A DNA stretch of 64,000 bases from Anaeramoeba ignava (Eukaryota > Metamonada > Anaeramoebidae), in contig JAPDFW010000081.1 of the NCBI GenBank assembly GCA_028826165.1, positions 514,501-578,500 on the forward strand, written 5' to 3'. The position numbers were made by a program, and so were the translations under genes. The notes beneath the pieces were generated by a model. The model did no database searches, was not told the DNA's origin, and saw only the letters and a program-made list of their open reading frames with translations. Below are positions 1 through 11,026 of the stretch, in pieces (position 1 is the stretch's first letter; the number at the start of each line of letters is the position of its first letter).

Positions 1-195
1 TATATTTAATTTTAATTTTAATTTTATATTTAATTTTAATTTTAATTTTAATTTTAATTTTAATTTTAATTTTAATTTTAAATGAATTTTTCATTTGCTA
101 TTCAAATTAAAAAAAAACGTTAAAATGAAAAAAAGTTTGTTTCTTTTTTTTTTGTTTTTGTCTTATTTTGAGAATTTGTTTTTTTTTTTCCTAAC

Positions 196-387
196 CTTAA
201 AATCTTTATCAAAATTATGAATTTGTTCAGAATTTCCACTTTGTTTAAGTTGAAAATTAACCCAACGTTTTAAAAGTTCATCTGATTCAATATCTTTAAT
301 TTTTTCATTATTAGATTTTTTTAAAATATCTGTTGCTGGATTAAAAACAACTCTTAATAAAATTCTACGCAATTCCGAAAGTGACAT
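196..387 (-). CDS. 5' exon of a calponin-homology (fimbrin/plastin-like) protein, partial
   Basis: The exon starts with ATG at 387 and reads about 64 residues to a probable donor AAG|GTTAG at 194-195, after which the frame runs into lysine-rich AT sequence and stops. The segment DELLKRWVNFQLKQSG followed by a short NFDKDFK stretch is the first helix and turn of a calponin-homology domain as found in fimbrin/plastin actin-bundling proteins (compare the family pattern LLxRWVNxHL). The rest of the gene lies beyond the left edge, behind an intron of TTTTAA repeats (1-193). It is transcribed divergently from the RasGEF gene, 145 bp away. Alternative: another CH protein such as an alpha-actinin-type actin binder. 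The donor is not the GTAA form seen elsewhere in the window, so the exon end is less certain than the start. Confidence 0.5.
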
Positions 388-532
388 TATAATTAAAAAA
401 GATAAAAAAAATGCAAAAAAAAAAAATGAAAACTTTTTTTTAATTTTTTTTTCTTTTTCTTTTATTAAAAAATTAGTAATTATTTGGAAAAATTAATTTT
501 TCATTTTTTTTCTTTTATTTTTTTATTTTAAA
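388..532. promoter_or_regulatory. Divergent promoter spacer, CH gene / RasGEF
   Basis: This 145-bp spacer between two outward-facing start codons consists mainly of T-runs and A-runs. The T-tract then A-tract immediately before ATG recurs at many starts in this window. No specific factor site can be recognised. Confidence 0.35.
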
Positions 533-3353
533 ATGGATTCAAAAATTATTTTTAATGAAGATAAAAAAGTTAAAGCTGGAAATTTAGAATCTTTATTTCA
601 ATTTTTAATTTCAAATCAAACAGAAGGTTTTTTTCCACAATTCAATCACCTATTCTCAATTTAATCATCTATTTTAATTTAATAATTTATTTCAATTTAA
701 TAATTTATTTCAATTTAATAATTTATTTCAATTTAATAATTAATTTCAATTTAATAATTAATTTTAATTTAATAATTTATTTCAATTTAATAATTTATTT
801 TAATTTAATAATTTATTTCAATTTAATAATTTATTTTAATTTAATAATTTATTTCAATTTAATAATTTATTTCAATTTAATAATTTATTTCAATTTAATA
901 ATTTATTTCAATTTAATAATTAATTTTAATTTAATAATTTATTTCAATTTAATAATTTATTTCAATTTAATAATTTATTTCAATTTAATAATTAATTTCA
1001 ATTTAATAATTAATTTCAATTTAATAATTAATTTTAATTTAATAATTTATTTCAATTTAATAATTAATTTTAATTTAATAATTAATTTCAATTTAATAAT
1101 TTATTTCAATTTAATAATTTATTTCAATTTAATAATTAATTTCAATTTAATAATTTATTTCAATTTAATAATTAATTTCAATTTAATAATTAATTTTAAT
1201 TTAATAATTTATTTCAATTTAATAATTAATTTCAATTTAATAATTTATTTCAATTTAATAATTAATTTCAAATTTAATAATTAATTTCAATTTAATAATT
1301 AATTTCAATTTAATAATTTAATTCAATTCAATTAATAATTTATTTCAATTTAATAATTTATTTCAATTTAATAATTTATTTCAATTTAATAATTTATTTT
1401 AATTTAATAATTTATTTCAATTTAATCATCTATTTCAATTTAATAATTAATTTAAATTTAATAATTTATTTCAATTTAATAATTTATTTCAATTTAATAA
1501 TTTATTTTTAATTTAATAATTAATTTCAATTTAATAATTATTTTTTAATTTAATAATTTATTTCAATTTAATAATTAATTTCAATTTAATAATTTATTTC
1601 AATTTAATAATTTATTTCAATTTAATAATTAATTTCAATTTAATAATTTATTTCAATTTAATAATTTATTTCAATTTAATCATCTATTTCAATTTAATAA
1701 TTAATTTCAATTTAATAATTTATTTCAATTTAATAATTTATTTTTTTAAATTTGTTTTAATTTAATAATTAATTTCAATTTTAATAATTTATTTCAATTT
1801 AATAATTAATTTTAATTTAATAATTTATTTCAATTTAATAATTTATTTCAATTTAATAATTTATTTCAATTTAATAATTTATTTCAATTTAATAATTTAT
1901 TTCAATTTAATAATTAATTTTAATTTAATAATTTATTTCAATTTAATAATTTATTTTAATTTAATAATTTATTTTAATTTAATAATTTATTTCAATTTAA
2001 TAATTTATTTCAATTTAATAATTTATTTCAATTTAATAGTTTATTTAAATTTAATAATTAATTTCTTTAAATTTGTTTTAAATTTCTTTTAAATTTGTTT
2101 TAAATTTGTTTTAAATTTAATAATTAATTTTGGTAAATTTATTTTGATTTAGATCAAGATTTTATTAAAGTTTTTCTATTAGAACATCAAAGTTTTATTT
2201 CTTCAACTTCTTTATTGGAAAAATTTCTATCAATTCTTCAAGATGAAAATGTTCAAAAAAATAATAATTCACTTTTAAAAAAAATTTTAGATATTATTAT
2301 TTTTTGGATGGATTTTTGTCCTTTTAATTGGAATTTTGGATCAGAATTAATTCAAATGTTAGATTCATTTACAGAAAAAAAATTATTTGCAATTAATCAA
2401 GAATTTTATTCAATTTTACACGAAAAAATTGAGAAATTTAAATCACCTCATTTTCGTTCTTTTTATTTTTCAGATTTATCAAAACAAAATTTCATCAAAT
2501 TCTTCAACAATCAAATCAAATTGTGAAAAATTTAGAAATGAATCTCCAAAAAAAAAACCAAAAAATCAAAACCAAAAAATCAAATTCAAAAAAAAAAAAA
2601 CAAATTGAATTGAATGATAATTTTAATCAAGAAAATATCTTTGAATTAGAACCAATGGAAATAGCAAAACAACTGACAATTTTTGAATATGATTTATTTT
2701 GTGAAATTGGAGTTTCGGAATTTTTTAATAATGCTTGGTATAGAACAACAAAATTTGAAAAATCACCGAATATTGTGAGAATTATTGATCATTTCAATTC
2801 CCTTTCAAAATTTATTTCTACTCAAATCATCCAAAAACAAAATTTGAAAGAAAGAGTGAAAATTGTTGATTCAATTATTATGACAGTAACTCATTTAGTT
2901 GAAATGAGAAATTTCAATACTACAGTTGCATTTTTAGCAGGATTGAATAGTTCTTCTGTTTATCGATTAAAAAGAACTTTTGAAAAATTATCTGAAAAAA
3001 CAATGAAGAAATTTGAAGAAATTAAAGAAATGTTTAAAGCTGATAAAGCTTATTCTAATTTAAGATTTGAAATGAAAAAATCTCAAAAACCTTTTATTCC
3101 TTATTTGGGTTTATTTTTAACAGATTTAACTTTTATTCATGAAGGAAATCCTGATTCATTGAATGATTTAATTAATTTTACAAAATTAAGATTTGAATAC
3201 AATGTTTTAACTGAATTTTATTCTGGTTTGGATGGAAATTTTGATTTTATTCCAATTCCTCAATTTCAAAGAATTCTTTATCTTGGTTTAAAAGGTATTT
3301 CAGAAAGAAAACAATATGATCTATCTTTAAAAATTGAACCAAGAAAAAGATAA
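533..3353 (+). CDS. Ras guanine-nucleotide exchange factor (RasGEF_N + RasGEF)
   Basis: Exon 1 (533-626) encodes the start of a RasGEF N-terminal (REM) domain, with VKAGNLESLFQFL matching the family pattern VKAGTLexLv. A 1.5-kb satellite intron (627-2152) follows. Exon 2 starts at 2153 in the matching phase and gives the rest of the REM domain (FIKVFLLEHQSF, then FWMDFCPFNW). The catalytic RasGEF/CDC25 domain lies at about 2630-3340: ELEPMEIAKQLT, NIVRIIDHFN, and the core YLGLFLTDLTFIHEGN. It should load a Ras-family GTPase with GTP at membranes. The REM part is in one frame up to a stop at 2524, while the catalytic part is in another frame open from about 2474. Either one base is gained or lost near 2480-2510, or a 116-nt intron 2358-2473 (GTTAG...TTTTTCAG) is removed, which restores frame but deletes plausible REM coding sequence. 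Domain calls are firm; the joint is not. Confidence 0.85.
627..2152. repeat. Intron 1 of RasGEF: 18-nt satellite
   Basis: About 1.4 kb is filled by imperfect head-to-tail copies of an 18-nt unit (AATTTAATAATTTATTTC), with variants ending TTAATTTC. It starts at donor GG|TTTTTTT-type sequence after 626 and ends at GATTTAG before 2153. No gene is visible inside. Confidence 0.85.
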
Positions 3354-3661
3354 TTTTTTTTTTTAAATTCAATTCAATTTTAAAAAAAAAAAGATTAATA
3401 AAATTTTTAAGAGAAAAGAATTTATTTGAATTTGAATTTAAAAGAAAAAAGAATTTGAATTTGAATTTGAATTTAAAAGAAAAAAAGAATTTGAATTTGA
3501 ATTTGAATTTAAATTTGAATTTGAATTTGAATTTGAATTGAATTTAAAAGAAAAAAGAAAAGAATTTGAATTTGTTTTTAAATTTGAATTTGAATTTGAA
3601 TTTGAATTTGAATTTGAATTTGAATTTGAATTTGAATTTGAATTTGAATTTGAATTTGTTT
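3354..3661. repeat. GAATTT hexamer tract between convergent genes
   Basis: This 308-bp spacer separates the 3' ends of RasGEF (+) and the LRR/ADP-ribosylglycohydrolase gene (-). Most of it is (GAATTT)n interrupted by AAAAGAAAAAA blocks. No coding signal is seen. Confidence 0.8.
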
Positions 3662-6600
3662 TTAAATTTTCATTAATTTAAAAAGTTGATCAATTTTATA
3701 ATTAACCCAATTTAAATGAGGCATTCTTTTCCATTGTTCTGGAATTTTAGAATAACCAATTCTACAACCTAATAAAGCACCAACAACAGCACCACTAAAT
3801 AAATTAAAAAATTAAATTAAAAAAATAAATTAAAAATAAATTAAAAAATTAAATTAAATTAAAAAATTAAATTAAAAAATTAAATTAAAAAAAAAGTGGA
3901 ACAAATTTTGCAGGCAAAAAATAAAATTAAAAATAAATTAAATAAAAATAAAATAAATTAAAAATATTTTAAGTATTTTAAATAAATATTACTTTGTATC
4001 TGCATCTCCTGCTTCCATTGTCATTTCTGTTAATAATTGAGAAAAATCTTCAGGTTCTTCCAAAGATCTTAAAGCAAAAAATCCAGATCCAACAGCTTTC
4101 AAAGTATATCCTATCTTTCTTGGTTCATCAAGTTTTAATTCACTCCAAGATTTCATATTCATATATTCTTGAAACGCTTTAAGTCGAGATTCATTTTCAT
4201 ATTCTTTTTGTTCAAATTCTTTTTCTCCAAATTCAATAGATTTCTGAATAATTTTCTGGATATCATCTTCTCCTTGAAGCATTAAAGCAATCGCAGATGT
4301 TGTTGCAATACAACTTGCTCTACAACGAGAATCATAATGAGTTACTTTTCCAATTTTGAGAGCATTTTGATGAACAATTTGAAGATCATGAAAATTTGGA
4401 ATTCCAAGAACTGATGTTCTCATTACAGCTCCATTAGCAGCAGCATTTTTATTCATTTCTTTCCCAAACGTTTTTTGCACATGAATGTGGATCTTCCAAA
4501 AATCCAGGCGATTCAACAACAGATGCAAACAGTACCGCCAAGACCCATTCCAATCTGAATCACCAACTTCTCTAAATCCATTTTCAATCCAATGAACAAG
4601 TCTTTTTGCAAAATCTTGCTCAATAACTTTCCCTTTATTTGCTAGAATTCCATCGAGAATTAAAAGCATTTGATCAGAATCATCTGTCCAATCTCCTTCA
4701 ATCCACGCTGAACGATGTCCATCATTTAAAAATTTTTCATAATCAAAATATTCAAAATCATAATTATAAGATGAAGTGTATTTATCCAAAAATTCAGTTG
4801 CTAACCCAACAGCATCTCCAATACAATTCCCAATAATTGTTCCTCTTATTTTATCTTTCAACTCTTCTATTGATAATTTTGTTGCGTTTTTTGGCATAAC
4901 AATAAATGATTCATTTTTTTCATCCTTTTCATCTAAATTTATAATAATATCTTTTTTTTCATTTGAATCAATAATAATTTCGTTTTTTTCATTTGAATCA
5001 TTTGAATTTTCAATAATAATTTCTTGTTTTTCATCCAAATTATTTGAATTATTTGAATTTTCAATAATAATTTCTTTTTCTTCTTCTTTTCTTAAAGGAA
5101 ATAAATAGTTCAATAATTTTTTCATTCCTGATTCAACAATTTTTGTATCATTTTCATTCATTGGATTATTATCTAACCAAATTCTTTTCAATGGTTTTTG
5201 CAATTTCTTTAATCCATTTGGTATTTCTTTAAGTTGATTATAAGCCAAATAAATTCTTTCAAGATTTGGAAGTTGAGTTGAAATTTCATCAGGAATTTCT
5301 TTCAGTTTTGTTCCAGTTAAATCTAATAAATTAATACTTTTCAATTCTAATAATTCTTTTGGAAATTCACGAAATGGATTATATCTTAACCAAAGTTCTT
5401 TTAAATTATCCTTTAAATTTGCAATATTTTTTGGAATAGTTGAAATTTTATTTGAATTCCATCGAAGAATTTCTAATGAAGTTAATTGTTGAATTTCATC
5501 AGGAATTGATACTTCATTATCACTTAAATCTAATTTCTTGATTTTCTTCAAAGATAAAATTGATTTTGGAAAGGAATTGAAACGATTATGAGATAAATCA
5601 ATTTCTGATAATTGATTTTCCTATTAAATAATAAATATTAAATAAATAATAAATAAATAAATAATAAATAAATAAATAATAAAATTAAAAATAAAATAAA
5701 TATAAATAAATATTAAAATAAATAAATAAATAAATATTAAAAATAAATATTAAATATTAAATATTAAATAAATATTAAATAAATATTAAATATTAAATAA
5801 ATATTAAATAAATATTAAATAAATATTAAATATTAAATATTAAATATTAAATATTAAATAAATATTAAATAAATATTAAATAATTAAATATTAAATAAAT
5901 ACATCGTCTTCAGAAATTCTAAAATTGGAAATTGAATTATAAGCAAGATTTAAAGTTTGTAATTTTGAAAGTTTTTTAAGATTTAATTCAACTTTTTGTA
6001 TTCTATTGCTTGATAAATTAATATGTTCTAAATTTGTTAAGTTTTCAAAATTTTTTGATAATTCATAGATTGAATTCTTTTTTAAATCAATAAAACGAAT
6101 ATTAGTTGAGTTCAAAATACAATCAGGAATAATTGATAATGAGCTTCTTCTAGCATAAAAATGAGTAAGATTTGGAAAGTTTGATTCTTCATCAAATTGA
6201 GAAAGAGAATTATTTGAAATATCAAGAATTTCTAATTTAGGTAAATTCTTTTAAATAAATTAAAATTAAAATTTATTTTGAAATTAAAATTGATATTAAA
6301 ATTAATATTAAAATTAAAATTAAAATTAAAATTAAAATTAAAATTAAAATTAAAATTAAAATTAAAATTATAATTAAAATTAAAATTAAAATTAAAATTA
6401 AAATTAAAATTAAAATTAAAATTAAAATTAAAAATAAAATTAAAATTTAATTAAAATTTTTTAAAAATTAAAAAAAATTTAATTTTTAAAATTAAAATTA
6501 TTAAAAATAAAAATTAAAATTAAAATTAAAAATTAAAATTAAAATTAAAATTAAAATTAAAATTAAAATTAAAAATTAAAAATAAAATTAAAAATTAAAT

Positions 6601-7366
6601 CCAAAAATTAAAATTTAAAATTAGGTTTATTAAAAATTAAAATAAATTAAAATTAAAAATTAAAAATTAAAATTAAAATTAAAATTAAAATTAAAATTAA
6701 AATTAAAATTAAAATTAAAATTAAAATTAAAATTAAAATTAAAATTAAAATTAAAAATTAAAATTAAAATTAAAATTAAAATTAAATATTAATTTTTAAA
6801 ATTAAAAATTAAAAAAATTAAAATTAAAATTTAATATAAATTAAAATTCATTTTTAAAATTTAAATTAAAATTAAAATTAAAATTAAAATTAAAATTAAA
6901 ATTAAAATTAAAATTAAAATTAAAATTAAAATTAAAATTAAAATTAAAATCAAAATTAAAATTAAAATTAAAATTAAAATTAAAATTAAAATTAAAATTA
7001 AATTTATAATTAAAATTAAATTATTATTATAATATAAATTAAAATGATTGAAAATAAAGTTCTAATTTTTACTTCAGTTAAACCTTTTGGTAAAGAGGAA
7101 AAAAAATTATTATTAATTTTTAAAACACGTAATTCTTTTAATTTAAAAATTAAATCAAAAAAAATTTGATGAGAAGAAAGTTGATTAAATCCAAGGTTTA
7201 AAATTTGAATTGGAGGTTTATGTGAAATAATTTCATTGCAAATTTCAATTGGAATTTTAGTTTTTCCAATTCTTGATAAATCAACATTAATAATTTCATT
7301 TTTTTCATTAGTTTTATATTTAATTTTAACTTCTTTTCCTGAATCTTTTGGTTCTGAATTTCCCAT
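3662..7366 (-). CDS. Leucine-rich repeat / ADP-ribosylglycohydrolase fusion protein
   Basis: Four exons join in phase: 7366-7073, 6247-5903, 5620-3993, 3794-3662, giving about 799 residues with no frame break. Residues from about 40 to 360 are leucine-rich repeats (for example LPKLEILDISNNSLSQF, LEHINLSSNRI, LPNLERIYLAYNQLKEIP). A linker rich in ENSNNSNN and EKNEIII repeats follows. The C-terminal domain is a DraG/ARH-type ADP-ribosylglycohydrolase, with IGNCIGDAVG, the metal-binding GDWTDDSDQ, ANGAVMRT, and EAGDADTNGAVVGALLG. The last motif is split across the final intron (AA|T makes the Asn), which confirms the join. The family hydrolyses the bond between ADP-ribose and arginine, serine or related acceptors using two Mg ions; the LRR part presumably binds the target. 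The gene is divergent from the ATP6AP2-like gene, 108 bp away. Substrate and location cannot be read from sequence. Confidence 0.9.
5621..5902. repeat. Intron 2 of the LRR/glycohydrolase gene: TAAATA-type repeats
   Basis: The tract alternates AAATATT and AAATAAATATT units. It has GT-AG ends on the minus strand (donor GATGTATTT, acceptor TTTAATAG). Confidence 0.75.
6248..7072. repeat. Intron 1 of the LRR/glycohydrolase gene: (AAAATT)n
   Basis: About 800 bp of (AAAATT)n with short AAATTT interruptions, bounded by donor GAA|GTAAAAATT and acceptor TTAAAAG on the minus strand. Removing it joins the LRR reading frame exactly. Confidence 0.85.
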
Positions 7367-7474
7367 TTTTTTTTTTAAAGAAAAAAGAAAAAAGAAAAAA
7401 TGAATTTTTTAATTTTCATTTTTTTTCATTTTTAAATTTAAATTCAAATTCAAATTCAAATTCAAAATTTTAAA
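7367..7474. promoter_or_regulatory. Divergent promoter spacer, LRR/glycohydrolase and ATP6AP2-like
   Basis: A 108-bp spacer between two divergent ATGs. It contains GAAAAAA runs on one side and a short CAAATT repeat leading into TTTTAAAATG on the other. Confidence 0.35.
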
Positions 7475-10400
7475 ATGAAAAATTCTTTTTTAATTTCTTT
7501 TTTATTTTTTTTAATTTTTAATTTTAATTTTATTTTTTCTCAAAATCAAATTTTTTATCAACAATTTTTTATTACAAGAACTCCTGATATTTTAATTGAA
7601 TCAACAACAAAAACAACAGATTCATTTCTTGCAATTTTATCTTTAAACAAAACTAATGAAGAAAATAAACCTAAAATTGTTAAAACAAGTTATTTTGAAG
7701 CAATTGATGAATTATCAAATTTACTTGGATTTTTTTCATTTTCAGAAAAAAATAGAAATTTAATTCAAAATGAAAATGAAAATCAAATTGAAAATCAAAA
7801 TCAAAATCAAAATCAAAATCAAAATCAAAATGAAAATGAAAATCAAAATGAAAATGAAATTGAAAATCAAAATCAAAATCAAAATGAAAATGAAAATCAA
7901 ATTGAAAATGAAAATGAAAATGAAAATGAAAATGAAAATCAAAATCAAAATCAAATGAAAATGAAAATCAAAATCAAAATCAAATTGAAAATCAAAATCA
8001 AAATCAAAATCAAAATGAAAATCAAAATCAAAATCAAAATGAAAATGAAAATGAAAATGAAAATGAAAATGAAAATGAAAATGAAAATGAAAATCAAAAT
8101 TAAAAAAATCAAATTAAAATTAAAATATAAAAAACAAAAATCAAAATCAAAATCAAAATCAAAATGAAAATGAAAATGAAAATCAAAATCAAAATAAAAT
8201 TGAAAATGAAAATCAACAAAATGAAAATGAAAATTCAATTTTATTACAAAAAAATGTTTTTGAATCACAATTTCCAAAATCTAATTTATTAATTAATTTT
8301 CTTTCAATTGGTGAAAATGATTTAAAAAATATTTCTGATTTAAAATATTTTCCAAAACTTTTTCAACAACATAATATTTTAAGATTTACAAATTTAGAAG
8401 AAAATTCAAATCAAAATTCAAATCAAAATCAAAATCAAAATTTAGAAAAAAATTTAAATCAAAATTTAGAAGAAAATTTAAATCAAATTCAAAATCAAAT
8501 TTATCATCAAGATTCTCAATCATTATTAACTTCTATAATAACAGGTTCATTTCCTTCAAAACATGGAATTACTTCAAAATGGTGGCTTCAAAAATTTTCA
8601 CCATTTAAATCAACAATAATGGAATTATTTGCTCAAATTTTTCCTGAAGATTCAATGATAATTTCATTTTCTTCAGATGAAAAAATAAGTACTTTAACTG
8701 GATTGAGAAAAGAAATTCAAAAAAGTTTAAAATACAAAAATTTATTCACATCATCATATCAACAAAAAAACAAAAAACTTGTTGGATTTCCAAAAGTAAA
8801 AGCAAAATCTTTTAAAGAATTTTTTGATTTTTCAAATGAACAACCTGAAATTTTCATTAATTTTATCAAAAATGGAGGGAAAATTATTTATAATGAAAAA
8901 ATGAATTTATTATCAATTTTCAGTTTGAAAAGTAATATTGATGTTGATTTTAATCTTAATGATTCAGTAATTTGTTCTTTTATTGCAGAAATTATGGGAC
9001 TTGATTATATAATAAAATTTGCAAAAGAAAAAAACAAAACAATTTCAGAATTAAGATTATTTACAACAATTACATTTGCTTCTTTAAGTGAAATTCGAAA
9101 GAATTCAACAGAAAATTTTAATGATGCAATTAAGATTCTTGATGTTATTTTACCTGAAGTAATTAATTTCAAAAATTTTAATTTAATTTATTTATAAAAT
9201 TAATTATAAAATTATTTATAAAATTAAATATAAAATTATTTATAAAATTAATTATAAAATTAAATATAAAATTAAATTATTTATAAAATTAATTATAAAA
9301 TTTATAAAATTTATAAATTATTTATAAAATTAATTATAAAATTAAATATAAAATTATTTATAAAAATTAAATTATTTATAAAATTATTTATAAAATTATT
9401 TATAAAATTATTTATAAAATTATTTATAAAATTATTTATAAAATTATTTATAAAATTATTTATAAAATTATTTATAAAATTATTTATAAAATTATTTATA
9501 AAATTATTTATAAAATTATTTATAAAATTATTTATAAAATTATTTATAAAATTATTTATAAAATTATTTATAAAATTATTTATATAAAATTATTTATAAA
9601 AATTATTTATAAAATTATTTATAAAATTATTTATAAAATTAATTATAAAAATTATTTATAAAATTATTTATAAAATTATTTATAAAATTAAATATAAAAT
9701 TATTTATAAAATTAAATATAAAATTATTTATAAAATTATTTTATAAAATTATTTATAAAATTAATTATAAAATTATTATTTATAAAAATTATTTATAAAA
9801 TTATTTATAAAATTATTTTATAAAATTATTTATAAAATTATTTATAAAATTATTTATATAAAATTATTTATATAAAATTAAATTTATAAAATTATTTATA
9901 AAAATATTTTAAAAAAATTTATAAAATTATTTATAAAATTATTTATAAAATTATTTATAAAATTATTTATAAAATTATTTATAAAATTATTTATAAAAAA
10001 TTATTTATAAAATTAATTTATAAAATTATTTATAAAATTATTTATAAAATTATTTATAAAATTATTTATAAAATTATTTATAAAATTATTTATAAAATTA
10101 TTTATAAAATTATTTATAAAATTATTTATAAAATTATTTATAAAATTATTTATAAAATTATTTATAAAATTATTTATAAAATTATTTATAAAATTATTTA
10201 TAAAATTAATTATAAAATTATTTATAAAATTATTTATAAAATTATTTATAAAATTATTTATAAAATTATTTATAAAATTATTTATAAAATTATTTATAAA
10301 ATTATTTCTAAAATCGGATAAAAATTTTTTGATTTAATTTTTTAAAAAAAAAAAAAAGTTTATCAAACAATTCCAATTAATTACAAATAAAAGTTTTATA

Positions 10401-10853
10401 ACTGAATTACTTTTTATTAATGAACAAAAATTGGAAAAAAAACATTTAGCAAAATTAATATTTGATACTTTTAAAAAAGAAATTATAACAGATGAAGAAA
10501 CTACATTTAAAATCTTTCCAGAAATTTATCTTAAAAAAAATTTAACTTCATCTCAAATTGAAAAAATTTGTTCAGAAATTCAAAATCAAATTCTTTTTGA
10601 TTTTAATTCAAATTCTTCAATTAATTATAAAATTCATTGTTTTGGAAAAAATGAAAATCGATTAACAAAAGAAGTTCATCCACTTTCTAAAAAATTTTAT
10701 ATTAATGAAGCTAAACAATTTCCTTCAAATCTTCCATTTTCAAAAGATTTAAAAAGATTTTTTGGAACAATAATTTTAATTCTTTTAACTTTTCTTTTTT
10801 TCTTTTTATTTTGTTCAATGAAACAAAATGAATCAAAAAAATTAATTCTTTAA
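7475..10853 (+). CDS. Type I membrane protein resembling the V-ATPase accessory subunit ATP6AP2 (renin receptor), frame-broken
   Basis: The product starts with a hydrophobic signal peptide (residues 1-22) and ends with one membrane segment (about 10760-10815) plus a short tail. The part just before the membrane, with LRLFTTITFASLSEI and FNDAIKILDVILPE joined across a phase-0 intron (9159-10358) to FIKQFQLITNKSF, resembles the ATP6AP2 ectodomain (SLELAGLDEI, then FRDASKILVDAL). ATP6AP2 assists V-ATPase assembly in the secretory pathway. Mid-protein, SLLTSIITGSFPSKHGI recalls the phosphatase-like fold of some homologues. An internal N/E/Q tract coded by AATGAA and AATCAA hexamers (about 7770-8220) changes frame: the N-terminal part is in one frame to about 7952, and the C-terminal part is in another from about 8142. 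No GT exists there to make an intron, so slippage, an assembly error or inactivation is likely. The family assignment is moderate. Confidence 0.55.
9159..10358. repeat. Intron of ATP6AP2-like gene: 12-nt satellite
   Basis: About 1.1 kb of a 12-nt unit, AAAATTATTTAT, with TTAATT and TTAAAT variants. The donor is GAA|GTAATTAATT; the acceptor is the AG at 10357-10358. The join is phase 0 on both sides. Confidence 0.85.
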
Positions 10854-11026
10854 ATTTAAAATTAAAAAATAAAAAATAAAAAATTTAAATTGAAATTCTT
10901 TTAATTTTTTGTAAGAAAAAGAAAGTAAAAAAAAGTTTTTTGTGTTTTTTTTTAAGTTAATTGAATTTTTGAATTAAATTTTTTTTTTTGAATTAAAATT
11001 GTTTTAATTTTTTTAATTTTAAAATT
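10854..11026. other. Spacer between convergent 3' ends
   Basis: A 173-bp AT-rich spacer between the ATP6AP2-like and clathrin genes, with homopolymer runs. Nothing else is seen. Confidence 0.6.

Noticed and set aside
9200-10310. Possible CRISPR-like or minisatellite array with function
   Set aside because: Units are contiguous with no unique spacers; explained as an intronic satellite in a eukaryotic gene.
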